Below, piece by piece: positions 1-6,341 of a stretch of 12,400 nt of DNA. Origin of the DNA: RGZA01 sp964568585 (lineage in GTDB: Bacteria; Pseudomonadota; Alphaproteobacteria; UBA9219; RGZA01); NCBI GenBank assembly GCA_964568585.1, contig CAZMQI010000050.1:1-12400 (forward strand), read 5' to 3'. The translations under genes were made by a program, and so were the position numbers. The notes below the pieces were generated by a model. It saw only the letters and a program-made list of their open reading frames with translations, had not been told where the DNA came from and made no database searches. Positions within the stretch are counted from its first letter, which is position 1. Each line of letters starts with the position of its first letter.

Positions 1-605
1 GGTTTGGTGCATTGGGCAATCGCTGGAGCGTATAGCTTTTTGGTTTTGGCGTAAATTTCATCTGCTTCGGGTAAATCAGCGTATTTCTGCATCCAGGCGG
101 TCAGCTTTTCCTGGGTTGGCTGGGCATCCGGACGTAGTAATTGCACGGCTTCAACGTGACCTAATAATAGAGGGTCCTGAAGTTGCAAGGTGAGGGCGGT
201 CAGCTCATGTAATGTGTTGTCGCCGATTGCGCTGAAAATCTTACGGTAGATTTCTTCGTCTTCCGCGTTCAGAACTTTTGCATAAGCATCAAGCTTGATG
301 GGTTTCGTAAACGGTGATCCGCCCTTGCCAACATTATTGAACCAGTTGCGCGGGCTATTTAAAAATTCATCTGCTTCCGCTTTGGTCATGCCACCGGATT
401 TCATGCCGCCATGGACGCTACCATTATAGCCAAGAATTTCCGAACCTGCGCCATCCCCCATGTCGGGTGCGACGTTCAGCATGCGTTGCTGCCGTGCGAC
501 CAGATTATTCAAATTCTGGTAAGATTGAGCATGAGCACTATGTGCAAATCCAAACGCACATAATGCGATTAGTCCGAATTGGGCGATTTTGAGGCAGATC
601 GTCAT
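1..605 (-). CDS. Lytic murein transglycosylase (Slt type), N-terminal part, runs off window
   Basis: Reading in from an ATG at 603-605, an open frame of 201 codons continues past the left edge. Residues 1-26 form a signal peptide: a hydrophobic core around LIALCAFGFA, then a likely cut after AHA before QS, so the product is exported to the periplasm. The mature part is helical. Stretches such as EEIYRKIFSAIGD, DPLLLGHVEAVQLL and WMQKYADLPEADEIYAKTKK resemble the superhelical N-terminal region of alphaproteobacterial soluble lytic transglycosylases, which cleave peptidoglycan glycan strands to 1,6-anhydro ends. The catalytic Slt domain, with its glutamate, would lie outside the window and was not seen. 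The Shine-Dalgarno sequence before this start is weak. It is divergent from the sugar transferase at 907. The assignment rests on remembered family resemblance of the helical region, so another helical-repeat periplasmic protein is possible. Confidence 0.75.
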   Translation of the reverse strand, partial: MTICLKIAQFGLIALCAFGFAHSAHAQSYQNLNNLVARQQRMLNVAPDMGDGAGSEILGYNGSVHGGMKSGGMTKAEADEFLNSPRNWFNNVGKGGSPFTKPIKLDAYAKVLNAEDEEIYRKIFSAIGDNTLHELTALTLQLQDPLLLGHVEAVQLLRPDAQPTQEKLTAWMQKYADLPEADEIYAKTKKLYAPAIAQCTK

Positions 606-668
606 GGCTGGATTGGTAGGCTTTTTGGGACTGCTAGTACAAGGTGTTTTTTAAAATCGGTTAAGCTT

Positions 669-686
669 TGCCGTAGCGCTGCCGTA
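669..686. repeat. Direct repeat TGCCGTA, 11-base period
   Basis: TGCCGTA occurs at 669-675 and again at 680-686, so the copies start 11 bases apart, about one helical turn. This spacing suits a protein binding two half-sites on the same DNA face. The repeat lies between divergent promoters. It is short enough to be chance. Confidence 0.35.
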
Positions 687-792
687 TGCTGGTACAAAAT
701 GCCAAAATAATGTGCATGTATAAATGTATGGATATGCATAGCAGTGCTTAAATTTCAATCATATAGCAAAGCGACAAATCTAGTATAAGATA

Positions 793-820
793 TTGAAAAC
801 AAACACGTTTCTAATATTAG
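793..820 (+). promoter_or_regulatory. Possible sigma-70 promoter for the sugar transferase
   Basis: TTGAAA at 793-798 is followed after 16 bases by TATTAG at 815-820. This would start transcription about 80 bases before the ATG at 907. Both boxes depart from consensus and the region is AT-rich, so this is a weak call. Confidence 0.3.
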
Positions 821-906
821 TCTACCATACCCCCGTATTTAGGCGTAAAAAAGCAGCATGAACTGACGTATTGCACACCGCACTAAAAACCTGACGCGAG
901 CATAAA

Positions 907-2475
907 ATGGCTAAGCCAGAAAACATCAGCGAATTGAAGCAATGGCAGTCACAGCAGCCCGCAGCAGACGACATCAATGACATTAATGGTATGGTGGAAA
1001 ATGTGGTGTCGCTGGCCAAAGATGTGCGCGTTTTCGAACGCGGTGATCCTCTGGCCAATGTATTCGAGAATAGCCGTTCCATTTTAGAAAAATCCGGACG
1101 CCTTATTCTTATCAGTGATTGTATTGCGTTGCTGGTTGCATTCATCACTGGCGGATTGGCCGCATGGGCGTTCAACACATTTCTATTACACGAAACATTC
1201 CAGAACCTAATTAGCTTCGACACGTTAAAACAATTCGGTATGTTCGCGTCGCTTGGCCTTGCGGCGGTTTTGTGGCTTGATACAAAAGGACATTACCGCC
1301 AGCGACTTCCGTATTGGGAAGCCGTGGGGAATATTGTTACTGCTACCTTCATCGGATTTATCATGGGGGGCTTTGTACAATTTGCCGCGCAAACCCTGTA
1401 TTCACGCCTATGGTTAGCCTTTAGTTGGGCTGCATTTGCAGTGTTTATGTTTATGGGCCGCGTCATGGTACGCCGTGCTTTGGATAAGAAAAATGCATGG
1501 AAAATCCCGTCACTGATTATTGGTAATGGTCCTACGGCTGAAGCCGCGATTGCAACCTTGGCACGCGAAAAACACATGGGCTTTAATGTCATTCGTCAAA
1601 TGGCTCCGGATGCATTCGCACAATTCAATACGCCGCGCGCATGGGAGCGCATGCTGATGGTAACTGGCGTTGGCCATATCTTCGTCGCACTCGAAGGAAG
1701 CGAACTGGAAGCGAATAATGATGTCTTAAAAGGATTGGTGCGTGAACGCGTACCGTATTCGATTATCCCGCCATGGCTGGGTTTACCATCCAACACGTTA
1801 TCACCGCACCATTTTATAATGCAGGATGTGATGATGATGCATAACACCAATCAAGTGGTGTTACTGTTGCCACGTTTTCTGAAGCGCACATTTGATATTC
1901 TAGTGGCTGGCAGCGCACTTATTGTATTGTCACCAGTGCTTGCTACGCTTGCGGTTCTGGTAAGTCTTGATGGTGGCCCTGCGATTTTTTCGCAAGCGCG
2001 CGTTGGACGACATGGCAAAGAATTCAAATGCCTGAAATTTCGCTCGATGAAAGTAGGGGCGGAGGCCGCGCTGAATGCGTATTTGGAAAAAAATCCCGCC
2101 GCACAGGAAGAGTGGAAAATATTTTATAAACTTAAGAGTGATCCGCGCGTTACCTCGCTTGGTGAATTCATTCGCAAAACCAGTCTTGATGAATTGCCAC
2201 AGCTGTTCAACGTAGTGAAAGGCGATATGAGTCTGGTAGGACCACGCCCGATTAAACAGGATGAAATCTTGTTCTATGAGGGCGATTACACGTATTATGA
2301 ATCTGTTCGCCCGGGTATCACTGGCGCATGGCAGGTGAGTGGACGCAGCAGCCTGAATTACAAACAGCGCGTTGCGCTTGATGCGTGGTATTCCCGTAAC
2401 TGGAGCCTATGGCTGGATATCGTCATTCTGCTTAAGACCATTCCCGTGTTGTTGAAGAAAGGCCAAGCTTTTTAA
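907..2475 (+). CDS. WbaP-type undecaprenyl-phosphate sugar-1-phosphate transferase
   Basis: This inner-membrane enzyme would transfer a hexose-1-phosphate from a nucleotide sugar to undecaprenyl phosphate, the first step of a surface polysaccharide repeat unit. Seen in its 522 residues: a polar N-terminus; four hydrophobic segments near 65-90, 109-124, 139-160 and 168-186; a Rossmann-like stretch at 199-260 opening with SLIIGNGPTAEAA; and a bacterial sugar transferase domain from 326 to the end. That domain has a re-entrant helix (FDILVAGSALIVLSPVL), KFRSM at 377-381, the DE pair at 428-429 in SLDELPQ, VGPRP at 444-448, and RPGITG plus SGR near 468-480. Length and order fit the WbaP / polyisoprenyl-phosphate hexose-1-phosphate transferase family. 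Which sugar it uses cannot be read from sequence. The Shine-Dalgarno sequence is poor (GCGAG before the ATG). It starts the polysaccharide block and is followed 86 bases later by an unknown gene. Confidence 0.93.
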   Translation: MAKPENISELKQWQSQQPAADDINDINGMVENVVSLAKDVRVFERGDPLANVFENSRSILEKSGRLILISDCIALLVAFITGGLAAWAFNTFLLHETFQNLISFDTLKQFGMFASLGLAAVLWLDTKGHYRQRLPYWEAVGNIVTATFIGFIMGGFVQFAAQTLYSRLWLAFSWAAFAVFMFMGRVMVRRALDKKNAWKIPSLIIGNGPTAEAAIATLAREKHMGFNVIRQMAPDAFAQFNTPRAWERMLMVTGVGHIFVALEGSELEANNDVLKGLVRERVPYSIIPPWLGLPSNTLSPHHFIMQDVMMMHNTNQVVLLLPRFLKRTFDILVAGSALIVLSPVLATLAVLVSLDGGPAIFSQARVGRHGKEFKCLKFRSMKVGAEAALNAYLEKNPAAQEEWKIFYKLKSDPRVTSLGEFIRKTSLDELPQLFNVVKGDMSLVGPRPIKQDEILFYEGDYTYYESVRPGITGAWQVSGRSSLNYKQRVALDAWYSRNWSLWLDIVILLKTIPVLLKKGQAF

Positions 2476-2485
2476 GCTGTTTTTT
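2466..2485 (+). terminator. Weak intrinsic terminator overlapping the stop codon
   Basis: AGCTT at 2466-2470 pairs with AAGCT at 2474-2478 across a TTT loop, followed by GTTTTTT at 2479-2485. The stem includes the TAA stop of the sugar transferase. Only five pairs are present, so it could be leaky or accidental. Confidence 0.35.
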
Positions 2486-2561
2486 GACTATCCGAAAGTA
2501 AATCCCCAAAAATATTAATGCGGCTTTTTGCTAAACTCTCTGCATCACATTTGGAGCAGAT

Positions 2562-3383
2562 ATGGATATTGGCAAATTTAGAAAAGTCGCATGGAGTATT
2601 GCTGAGCGCATCGCTGACCGCGTGTCTGGCGGAATAACCAGCTTGCCTGCATTATCATTTGTTATTTATGAAATGCAAAATGCATATGAAAAAGTTCAAG
2701 AGCCGGTTTGCCGCGATATTGAACAGGTCAAAGCATTTAATCGTTCAATGAGTGAGCATTTTCCTTACAACGAGGCGGAGTATGACTCACTGCTTGCCCG
2801 ATACCCATTTCTTGCTGCAGAACAAATCCTGATGAACTCAAGCGACGCAGAGACTAGTGCTAGTATCAGCATACGACGCGCAGAAGAATATCGAGGCACG
2901 GATAACCCAAAGGTCTATTTTATTCGCGGTAAGGATGGCCGTCGCGTTTCATTGGAAGATATTAAAGGCCTGTATAAACAGCGCAAAAAAGAAACACATC
3001 ACGTGTATGTGTTTAATATGGTGAGCGCTATAGCCAACATGACCGATAGGCAGAAAAAGGATATTTATCAAAAAACAACATCACCCGATCAAAAATTAAA
3101 TGATTTTGAGTTTGGTGAAACGACCTATGCATATGGTATCCGCATGTTGACCAATACCATTCGTTATCATCTCGCTGACCCTGAAACAGGTAAGCTGGAT
3201 CGTGATGCGATTATGGCCGCAACAGGATTGAAGGGTAATGTTGCAGATGGCATTTTAAAAACAGTATTCGATGATATTGAAGCGGATATTAATCACCGGC
3301 TACAAAACAGAGGAAAAATCCTGCCTCCGCGAGGCGGAAAAATTGGCGCTAATGTGAAGCTTGAAGGCCGTGCGCCAAACTAA
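2562..3383 (+). CDS. Unrecognised 273-residue cytoplasmic protein
   Basis: I do not recognise this protein. The start is well supported: GGAG at 2553-2556 sits five bases before the ATG at 2562. No signal peptide or clear membrane segment is visible, so it is probably cytoplasmic. It is rich in charged residues and mostly helical in appearance. The middle part (about residues 115-175) is very basic, with runs such as KGLYKQRKKETHH and MTDRQKKDIYQK. The C-terminal third has DPETGKLDRDAIMAATGL and ends in a basic, glycine- and proline-containing tail (ILPPRGGKIG). It lies between a polysaccharide initiating enzyme and a secreted metallopeptidase on the same strand, but gaps of 86 and 215 bases mean co-transcription is uncertain. 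Local base composition is more AT-rich than the sugar transferase, which could reflect separate ancestry. Confidence 0.8.
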   Translation: MDIGKFRKVAWSIAERIADRVSGGITSLPALSFVIYEMQNAYEKVQEPVCRDIEQVKAFNRSMSEHFPYNEAEYDSLLARYPFLAAEQILMNSSDAETSASISIRRAEEYRGTDNPKVYFIRGKDGRRVSLEDIKGLYKQRKKETHHVYVFNMVSAIANMTDRQKKDIYQKTTSPDQKLNDFEFGETTYAYGIRMLTNTIRYHLADPETGKLDRDAIMAATGLKGNVADGILKTVFDDIEADINHRLQNRGKILPPRGGKIGANVKLEGRAPN

Positions 3384-3495
3384 AATCCTTGGTATCCTAA
3401 AATTATTTTAGTGCAAGAAGCGCCCGTCTGGCATGCGTTATCGCGCATTCAATCATCGTGCATGCAAGTATGGTTGATACAATATAAACGCGTAA

Positions 3496-3516
3496 AATTT
3501 GAACTAAATTCAAATT
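3496..3516. repeat. Perfect inverted repeat AATTTGAA-N5-TTCAAATT
   Basis: AATTTGAA at 3496-3503 is the exact reverse complement of TTCAAATT at 3509-3516, with CTAAA between. It lies about 85 bases before the metallopeptidase start, where an operator could be expected. An RNA hairpin is also possible but would be AT-rich and weak. Confidence 0.5.
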
Positions 3517-3558
3517 GAAACGGAAACATCGGTAAGTTTCGATTAGCCTTAAAAGCAC

Positions 3559-3597
3559 AAAATGATCTTTGAGATTTTTATATTCAAAGGTCATTTT
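3559..3597 (+). promoter_or_regulatory. Hairpin enclosing the Shine-Dalgarno sequence of the metallopeptidase gene
   Basis: AAAATGATCTTTGA at 3559-3572 pairs with TCAAAGGTCATTTT at 3584-3597: 14 pairs with one G-U, around an 11-base loop. The 3' arm contains the Shine-Dalgarno AAAGG at 3586-3590 and ends one base before the ATG at 3599. If formed in the mRNA it would hide the ribosome binding site. The stem is AU-rich, so it might open with temperature or with a binding factor. Pairing is read directly; the regulatory role is inferred. Confidence 0.6.
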
Positions 3598-3598
3598 T

Positions 3599-4078
3599 AT
3601 GAAACGTATATTCGGGTTGCTGGTATTTACAGCTGCGCTTTTTTTGAATTCATCCGCTCATGCGTCGGTTCCAGATGGAACGATGATTTCTGCTTCCACT
3701 GTGGCGCCGATGGCCAGATGGGTTGCGAAGGCAAGTCGTATGCCCATCCATTCATTGCCGATTGTCGTAGCCAGTGGTTTTAAATTGAAAACATCTTTGG
3801 GTTTAGAAGGCGTACAACAGGCGCGTTCGGTAGCGGCGTACATTCCAGGTCAAATCATCATCAACAACATTCTGTGGGACCCTGAATCCTTGCGTTCACA
3901 AAGTTATCTGGTGCACGAGATGGTTCACCACGCCCAGACCCTTGCTGGCCGCAAATACGCATGCCACGATGCCAAGGAGCGGGAAGCCTATATGCTGCAG
4001 AACAAATGGCTTGCCGAACATGGCGAAGACCCCATTTATTCACAGGAATGGATTGATGACATGGCCGTCTGCCATTAA
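3599..4078 (+). CDS. Small secreted HExxH metallopeptidase-like protein
   Basis: The product is 159 residues from the ATG at 3599, chosen because AAAGG lies eight bases upstream and the protein then begins with a good signal peptide (MKRIFGLLVF, cut after AHA at residue 22). An in-frame ATG at 3569 would put ten extra residues before the signal peptide and is unlikely. Residues 106-110 read HEMVH, matching the HExxH zinc site, followed by H111. A glutamate in AKEREAYMLQNKW (E127 or E129) could be the third ligand. Two cysteines (C122, C158) could form a disulfide after export. The pattern resembles small uncharacterised proteins in the DUF6647 group, a remembered resemblance I cannot confirm. 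A periplasmic or extracellular zinc peptidase is the likely role, with unknown substrate. The short length leaves little beyond a minimal catalytic domain, and proteolysis is not proven. Confidence 0.8.
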   Translation: MKRIFGLLVFTAALFLNSSAHASVPDGTMISASTVAPMARWVAKASRMPIHSLPIVVASGFKLKTSLGLEGVQQARSVAAYIPGQIIINNILWDPESLRSQSYLVHEMVHHAQTLAGRKYACHDAKEREAYMLQNKWLAEHGEDPIYSQEWIDDMAVCH

Positions 4079-4095
4079 CACTTTCATCGACTAAC

Positions 4096-4110
4096 GCAGT
4101 CGTTGACTGC
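4096..4110 (+). repeat. Small hairpin after the metallopeptidase gene
   Basis: GCAGTC at 4096-4101 pairs perfectly with GACTGC at 4105-4110 around GTT. It begins 17 bases after the stop codon, where a terminator might be expected, but no T-run follows. A Rho-independent terminator is therefore not supported; it may protect the transcript end. Confidence 0.35.
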
Positions 4111-4192
4111 ACGAAACAGCTCAACTTAAGAAATCTACGCAAGCCATTGAATATCAACACAAGATCTCCTTGTGACGGATTACACACAAGCT

Positions 4193-4222
4193 TTGCACAT
4201 ATAGGTGTTGGGAGATTATACC
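4193..4222 (+). promoter_or_regulatory. Likely sigma-70 promoter for the alanine-rich protein
   Basis: TTGCAC at 4193-4198 is followed by TTATAC at 4216-4221 (17-base spacer) or TATACC at 4217-4222 (18 bases). Transcription would start near 4228, giving a leader of about 80 bases that carries the stem at 4258-4302. This suggests the alanine-rich gene is transcribed on its own. Confidence 0.5.
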
Positions 4223-4257
4223 GCTTGTAAAGAACCCATCAAGATTGTACTTCTTTT

Positions 4258-4302
4258 CCCCAGAAGGTGTTTTGCACCATTTTTACTTATATTTATCTGG
4301 GG
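4258..4302 (+). promoter_or_regulatory. Leader structure enclosing the Shine-Dalgarno sequence
   Basis: CCCCAGA at 4258-4264 is the exact complement of TCTGGGG at 4296-4302. The 3' arm covers most of the Shine-Dalgarno GGGGA (4299-4303), six bases before the ATG at 4310. Inside lies a second hairpin, GGTGT at 4266-4270 with GCACC at 4274-4278, followed by ATTTTTA. Two nested stems with the ribosome site in the outer arm suggest translation control, while the inner hairpin plus U-run could attenuate transcription. The pairing is visible; the function is inferred. Confidence 0.55.
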
Positions 4303-4309
4303 ACAGGCC

Positions 4310-4891
4310 ATGAAAAAGCTTATTTTATCAGCATTATTTGCCTTATTTGTATCATTCAGCGTTCAAGCTTCGGCTTCAGCCGTTACAGATTCTATTCAAG
4401 CCGCGATTGCTGCTGGCAACTTTGAAAAAATCAACCAGATTGCTGCTGCAAACCCAGCTGCACAGGGCGAAATCGCTATGTATCTGTTGCAGCAAGCACA
4501 AGCAAAAATCGCCACCAACCCAACTCTTGCCGCCAAAATCTTTGCAGCTGCAGCTCCGTTCGTTGGTCAAATCCCCGCTAAGCAATCAGCCCAAGCCGCT
4601 CAAATCATTGCATCAGTTGTTGGTACAGCAAGTGGTAAGGGCTTTGGGGCTGCAAGCCCATGCCCAGCTGGCGATATTCTCGCTGCTGCTATCGGCATGA
4701 CTGCTCAACCAAACATCTCAAGCCAAAATGCCAGCCTACATGGCCAAACCCTTGCTAACGCAAATGGTCTTCTTGAGCAGAGCCCACAATGTGCAGGCAG
4801 CACCTTGCAATCAGTTGTATCGCTTGCTCAAACACCAGGCGTTGCACCAACCATATTCAACATCGGCGCACACGCGCCGAGCGCTGAATAA
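4310..4891 (+). CDS. Alanine-rich secreted protein of unknown function
   Basis: I do not recognise a named family. From the ATG at 4310 (GGGGA six bases upstream) the product has 193 residues. A GTG start at 4205 would place 35 residues before an obvious signal peptide and is rejected. MKKLILSALFALFVSFSVQA is the signal sequence, with cleavage near residues 20-24. The mature protein is strongly enriched in Ala and Gln and looks helical from about 25 to 105 (AAIAAGNFEKINQIAAANP, YLLQQAQAKIATNPTLAAKIF), reminiscent of short helical repeats. It then has SPCPAG and SPQCAG segments whose two cysteines (C118, C161) could be bridged. The C-terminus is more Ser/Gln/Pro-rich. A terminator follows directly, so it is probably a monocistronic, well-expressed envelope or extracellular protein. 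Its place before the export barrel hints at a matrix or export accessory role, which is inference only. Confidence 0.8.
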   Translation: MKKLILSALFALFVSFSVQASASAVTDSIQAAIAAGNFEKINQIAAANPAAQGEIAMYLLQQAQAKIATNPTLAAKIFAAAAPFVGQIPAKQSAQAAQIIASVVGTASGKGFGAASPCPAGDILAAAIGMTAQPNISSQNASLHGQTLANANGLLEQSPQCAGSTLQSVVSLAQTPGVAPTIFNIGAHAPSAE

Positions 4892-4906
4892 TCCGGCATC
4901 TAAATG

Positions 4907-4930
4907 AGGGCGCGACGGTCGTCGCGCTCT
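4907..4930 (+). terminator. Intrinsic-type terminator hairpin
   Basis: AGGGCGCGAC at 4907-4916 pairs with GTCGCGCTCT at 4921-4930 (ten pairs, one G-U) around a GGTC loop. It starts 15 bases after the alanine-rich gene stop. The following bases (TATCCTTCCC) are pyrimidine-rich but not a clean T-run. The very GC-rich stem in otherwise AT-rich DNA makes a terminator the best reading. Confidence 0.65.
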
Positions 4931-4981
4931 TATCCTTCCCACTAATCGCCCCATAGATATCATCTAAGTAAAATAAAACGT

Positions 4982-4985
4982 GGAG
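4982..4985 (+). promoter_or_regulatory. Ribosome binding site that fixes the barrel start
   Basis: GGAG lies six bases before the ATG at 4992. A GTG at 4980 is in frame but overlaps this site and would lack its own, so the ATG is the real start. Confidence 0.75.
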
Positions 4986-4991
4986 TTAAAA

Positions 4992-6311
4992 ATGAAAAAA
5001 GTCGGAATTGCTATCTTGGCAATGGCAACTGTCTTTGCAACTGGTTCAGCTGAGGCTAACCAAGGTATGTTTGGCGGCAGAGCTGAACAAGATGGTAGCT
5101 TGAATGTGCGTCGCTCCACGACCGAGCAATTCGAACCTATCCGTGGTCAGTCAGTTTCGGCTCGTCCACGTCCAGACTTCGATCCGACACCAATTGATGT
5201 TGGTTCATTCCAGATGTTCCCCGCAATTAGCGTTGCTGGTTTTTATGACAGCAACATCTATTCTGCTCCTGCGGCTAAGAATGACGACATTGTAACAAAG
5301 ATAAACCCATCATTGACTGCGGCTTCCAATTGGGGTCGTCATGCGCTGGCGTTCACAGGTTTAGCTGACATCAACACCAACGTCATCAACGATGAAGAAA
5401 ACAACATTGGCGGCGTAACCCAACTTGAAGGTCGTTATGATATTGAAAGCCAAACATGGCTTGCTGGCTCCGTTGGCTACCAGCGTGCGACAGAGCCACG
5501 TGGCAACCCATCATCCCTCGGATCAGCAGCTGAACCAACCCAATTCGATAGCTATTCCGCTAGCGGCCAAGCATATCGCGGTGTTGGCTTATTGAAGGCT
5601 AAGGTTGATTATGATTTCAACTACAAGGATTTCGATACTGTGAAGCTGATTTCAGGTGCAAGCTTGAGCCAAAATGCACGTAACCGCGTGAATAACAAAG
5701 TTGCTGCTCAACTGCAATATGATCTGACCGCTAACTTGAAGCCATTTATCCGCGGCGGATATGACATCATGGATTACACATCCAACTCGCTCCGTAATTC
5801 GGATGGTTACAAGGTGAATGGTGGTGCCAAGTTTGACTTTGGCGGCATCATCACTGGTGAAGCATTCGCTGGCTACAAGGGCCGTGATTATCATAACTAT
5901 GCAAGCGGCGGCGTGAATGTATTTGATTTTGGTGCGGATGTGTTGTGGAACGTAACTGAGTTGACCTCAATCGAGGTTGAAACCAGCCGTTCAATCGAAG
6001 AAACAACCTTGGGCGGCGTTGCTGCTCCAGCCAGTTCCAATGCATATATCGCAACGGGCGCTTCGGGTACTGTCACCCACGAACTTCGTAGAAATATCAT
6101 CCTTGAAGGTAACGCATCATTCACCAACAACGATTTCAAGCAATCGGCGCGTAACGACGATACACTCGGTCTTGGTGCGGGTACGCGTTACTACATCAAC
6201 CGTAATTTCTACAGCGATTTCACCTATGACTTCACCAAGCGTATGTCGAACATTGCAGGCAGCGATTATGATCGCCACGTAGCATTGGTTCGTTTTGGTG
6301 CCCAGTATTAA
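4992..6311 (+). CDS. Outer-membrane beta-barrel protein, polysaccharide-export associated
   Basis: The 439-residue product begins with a signal peptide (MKKVGIAILAMATVFATGSA, cut after AEA at residue 22). A low-complexity periplasmic lead of about 45 residues follows, containing PRPDFDPTPIDVGSF. From about residue 75 the sequence alternates polar and hydrophobic residues in amphipathic strands: FPAISVAGFYDSNIY, RHALAFTGLADIN, AQLQYDLTANLKPFIRGGYD, ALVRFGAQY. The last residue is an aromatic Tyr preceded by alternating hydrophobics, as expected for a BAM-inserted barrel. The FYDSNIY start and the overall layout match the putative beta-barrel porin type 2 group (BBP2_2), commonly found in exopolysaccharide loci. 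The gene precedes the OPX gene by 30 bases, so the two are very likely co-transcribed. The likely role is the outer-membrane exit channel for the polysaccharide; a general porin is the alternative. Confidence 0.87.
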   Translation: MKKVGIAILAMATVFATGSAEANQGMFGGRAEQDGSLNVRRSTTEQFEPIRGQSVSARPRPDFDPTPIDVGSFQMFPAISVAGFYDSNIYSAPAAKNDDIVTKINPSLTAASNWGRHALAFTGLADINTNVINDEENNIGGVTQLEGRYDIESQTWLAGSVGYQRATEPRGNPSSLGSAAEPTQFDSYSASGQAYRGVGLLKAKVDYDFNYKDFDTVKLISGASLSQNARNRVNNKVAAQLQYDLTANLKPFIRGGYDIMDYTSNSLRNSDGYKVNGGAKFDFGGIITGEAFAGYKGRDYHNYASGGVNVFDFGADVLWNVTELTSIEVETSRSIEETTLGGVAAPASSNAYIATGASGTVTHELRRNIILEGNASFTNNDFKQSARNDDTLGLGAGTRYYINRNFYSDFTYDFTKRMSNIAGSDYDRHVALVRFGAQY

Positions 6312-6341
6312 AAATATGTACTAATCGGGTTTGAAAAAAAC

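Larger units (their letters stand above)
606..906. other. Divergent intergenic region
   Basis: About 300 bases separate the divergent transglycosylase and sugar transferase genes. I see no coding potential. The region is AT-rich and holds a direct repeat of TGCCGTA (669-675 and 680-686), an imperfect TGCAT-containing dyad near 710-740, and a possible rightward promoter near 793-820. It must contain promoters for both flanking genes, but a leftward one could not be picked out with any confidence. Confidence 0.6.

Noticed and set aside
822..1223. Minus-strand open frame of 133 codons overlapping the sugar transferase start
   Set aside because: It is antisense to a well-supported gene and has low-complexity, Ser/Asn/Arg-rich sequence without recognisable motifs.
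3403..3594. Minus-strand 63-codon frame between the unknown gene and the metallopeptidase
   Set aside because: It has no ribosome site and no family resemblance, and it overlaps the inverted repeat and hairpin.
3569..3598. Upstream in-frame ATG for the metallopeptidase
   Set aside because: It has no ribosome site, adds ten residues before the signal peptide, and lies in the left half of the hairpin.
4205..4309. GTG-initiated N-terminal extension of the alanine-rich protein
   Set aside because: It would place 35 residues before a clear signal peptide, and the ATG at 4310 has its own Shine-Dalgarno sequence. The stretch is better read as promoter and leader.
4980..4991. GTG start for the beta-barrel protein
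   Set aside because: It overlaps the GGAG that serves the ATG at 4992 and has no Shine-Dalgarno of its own.
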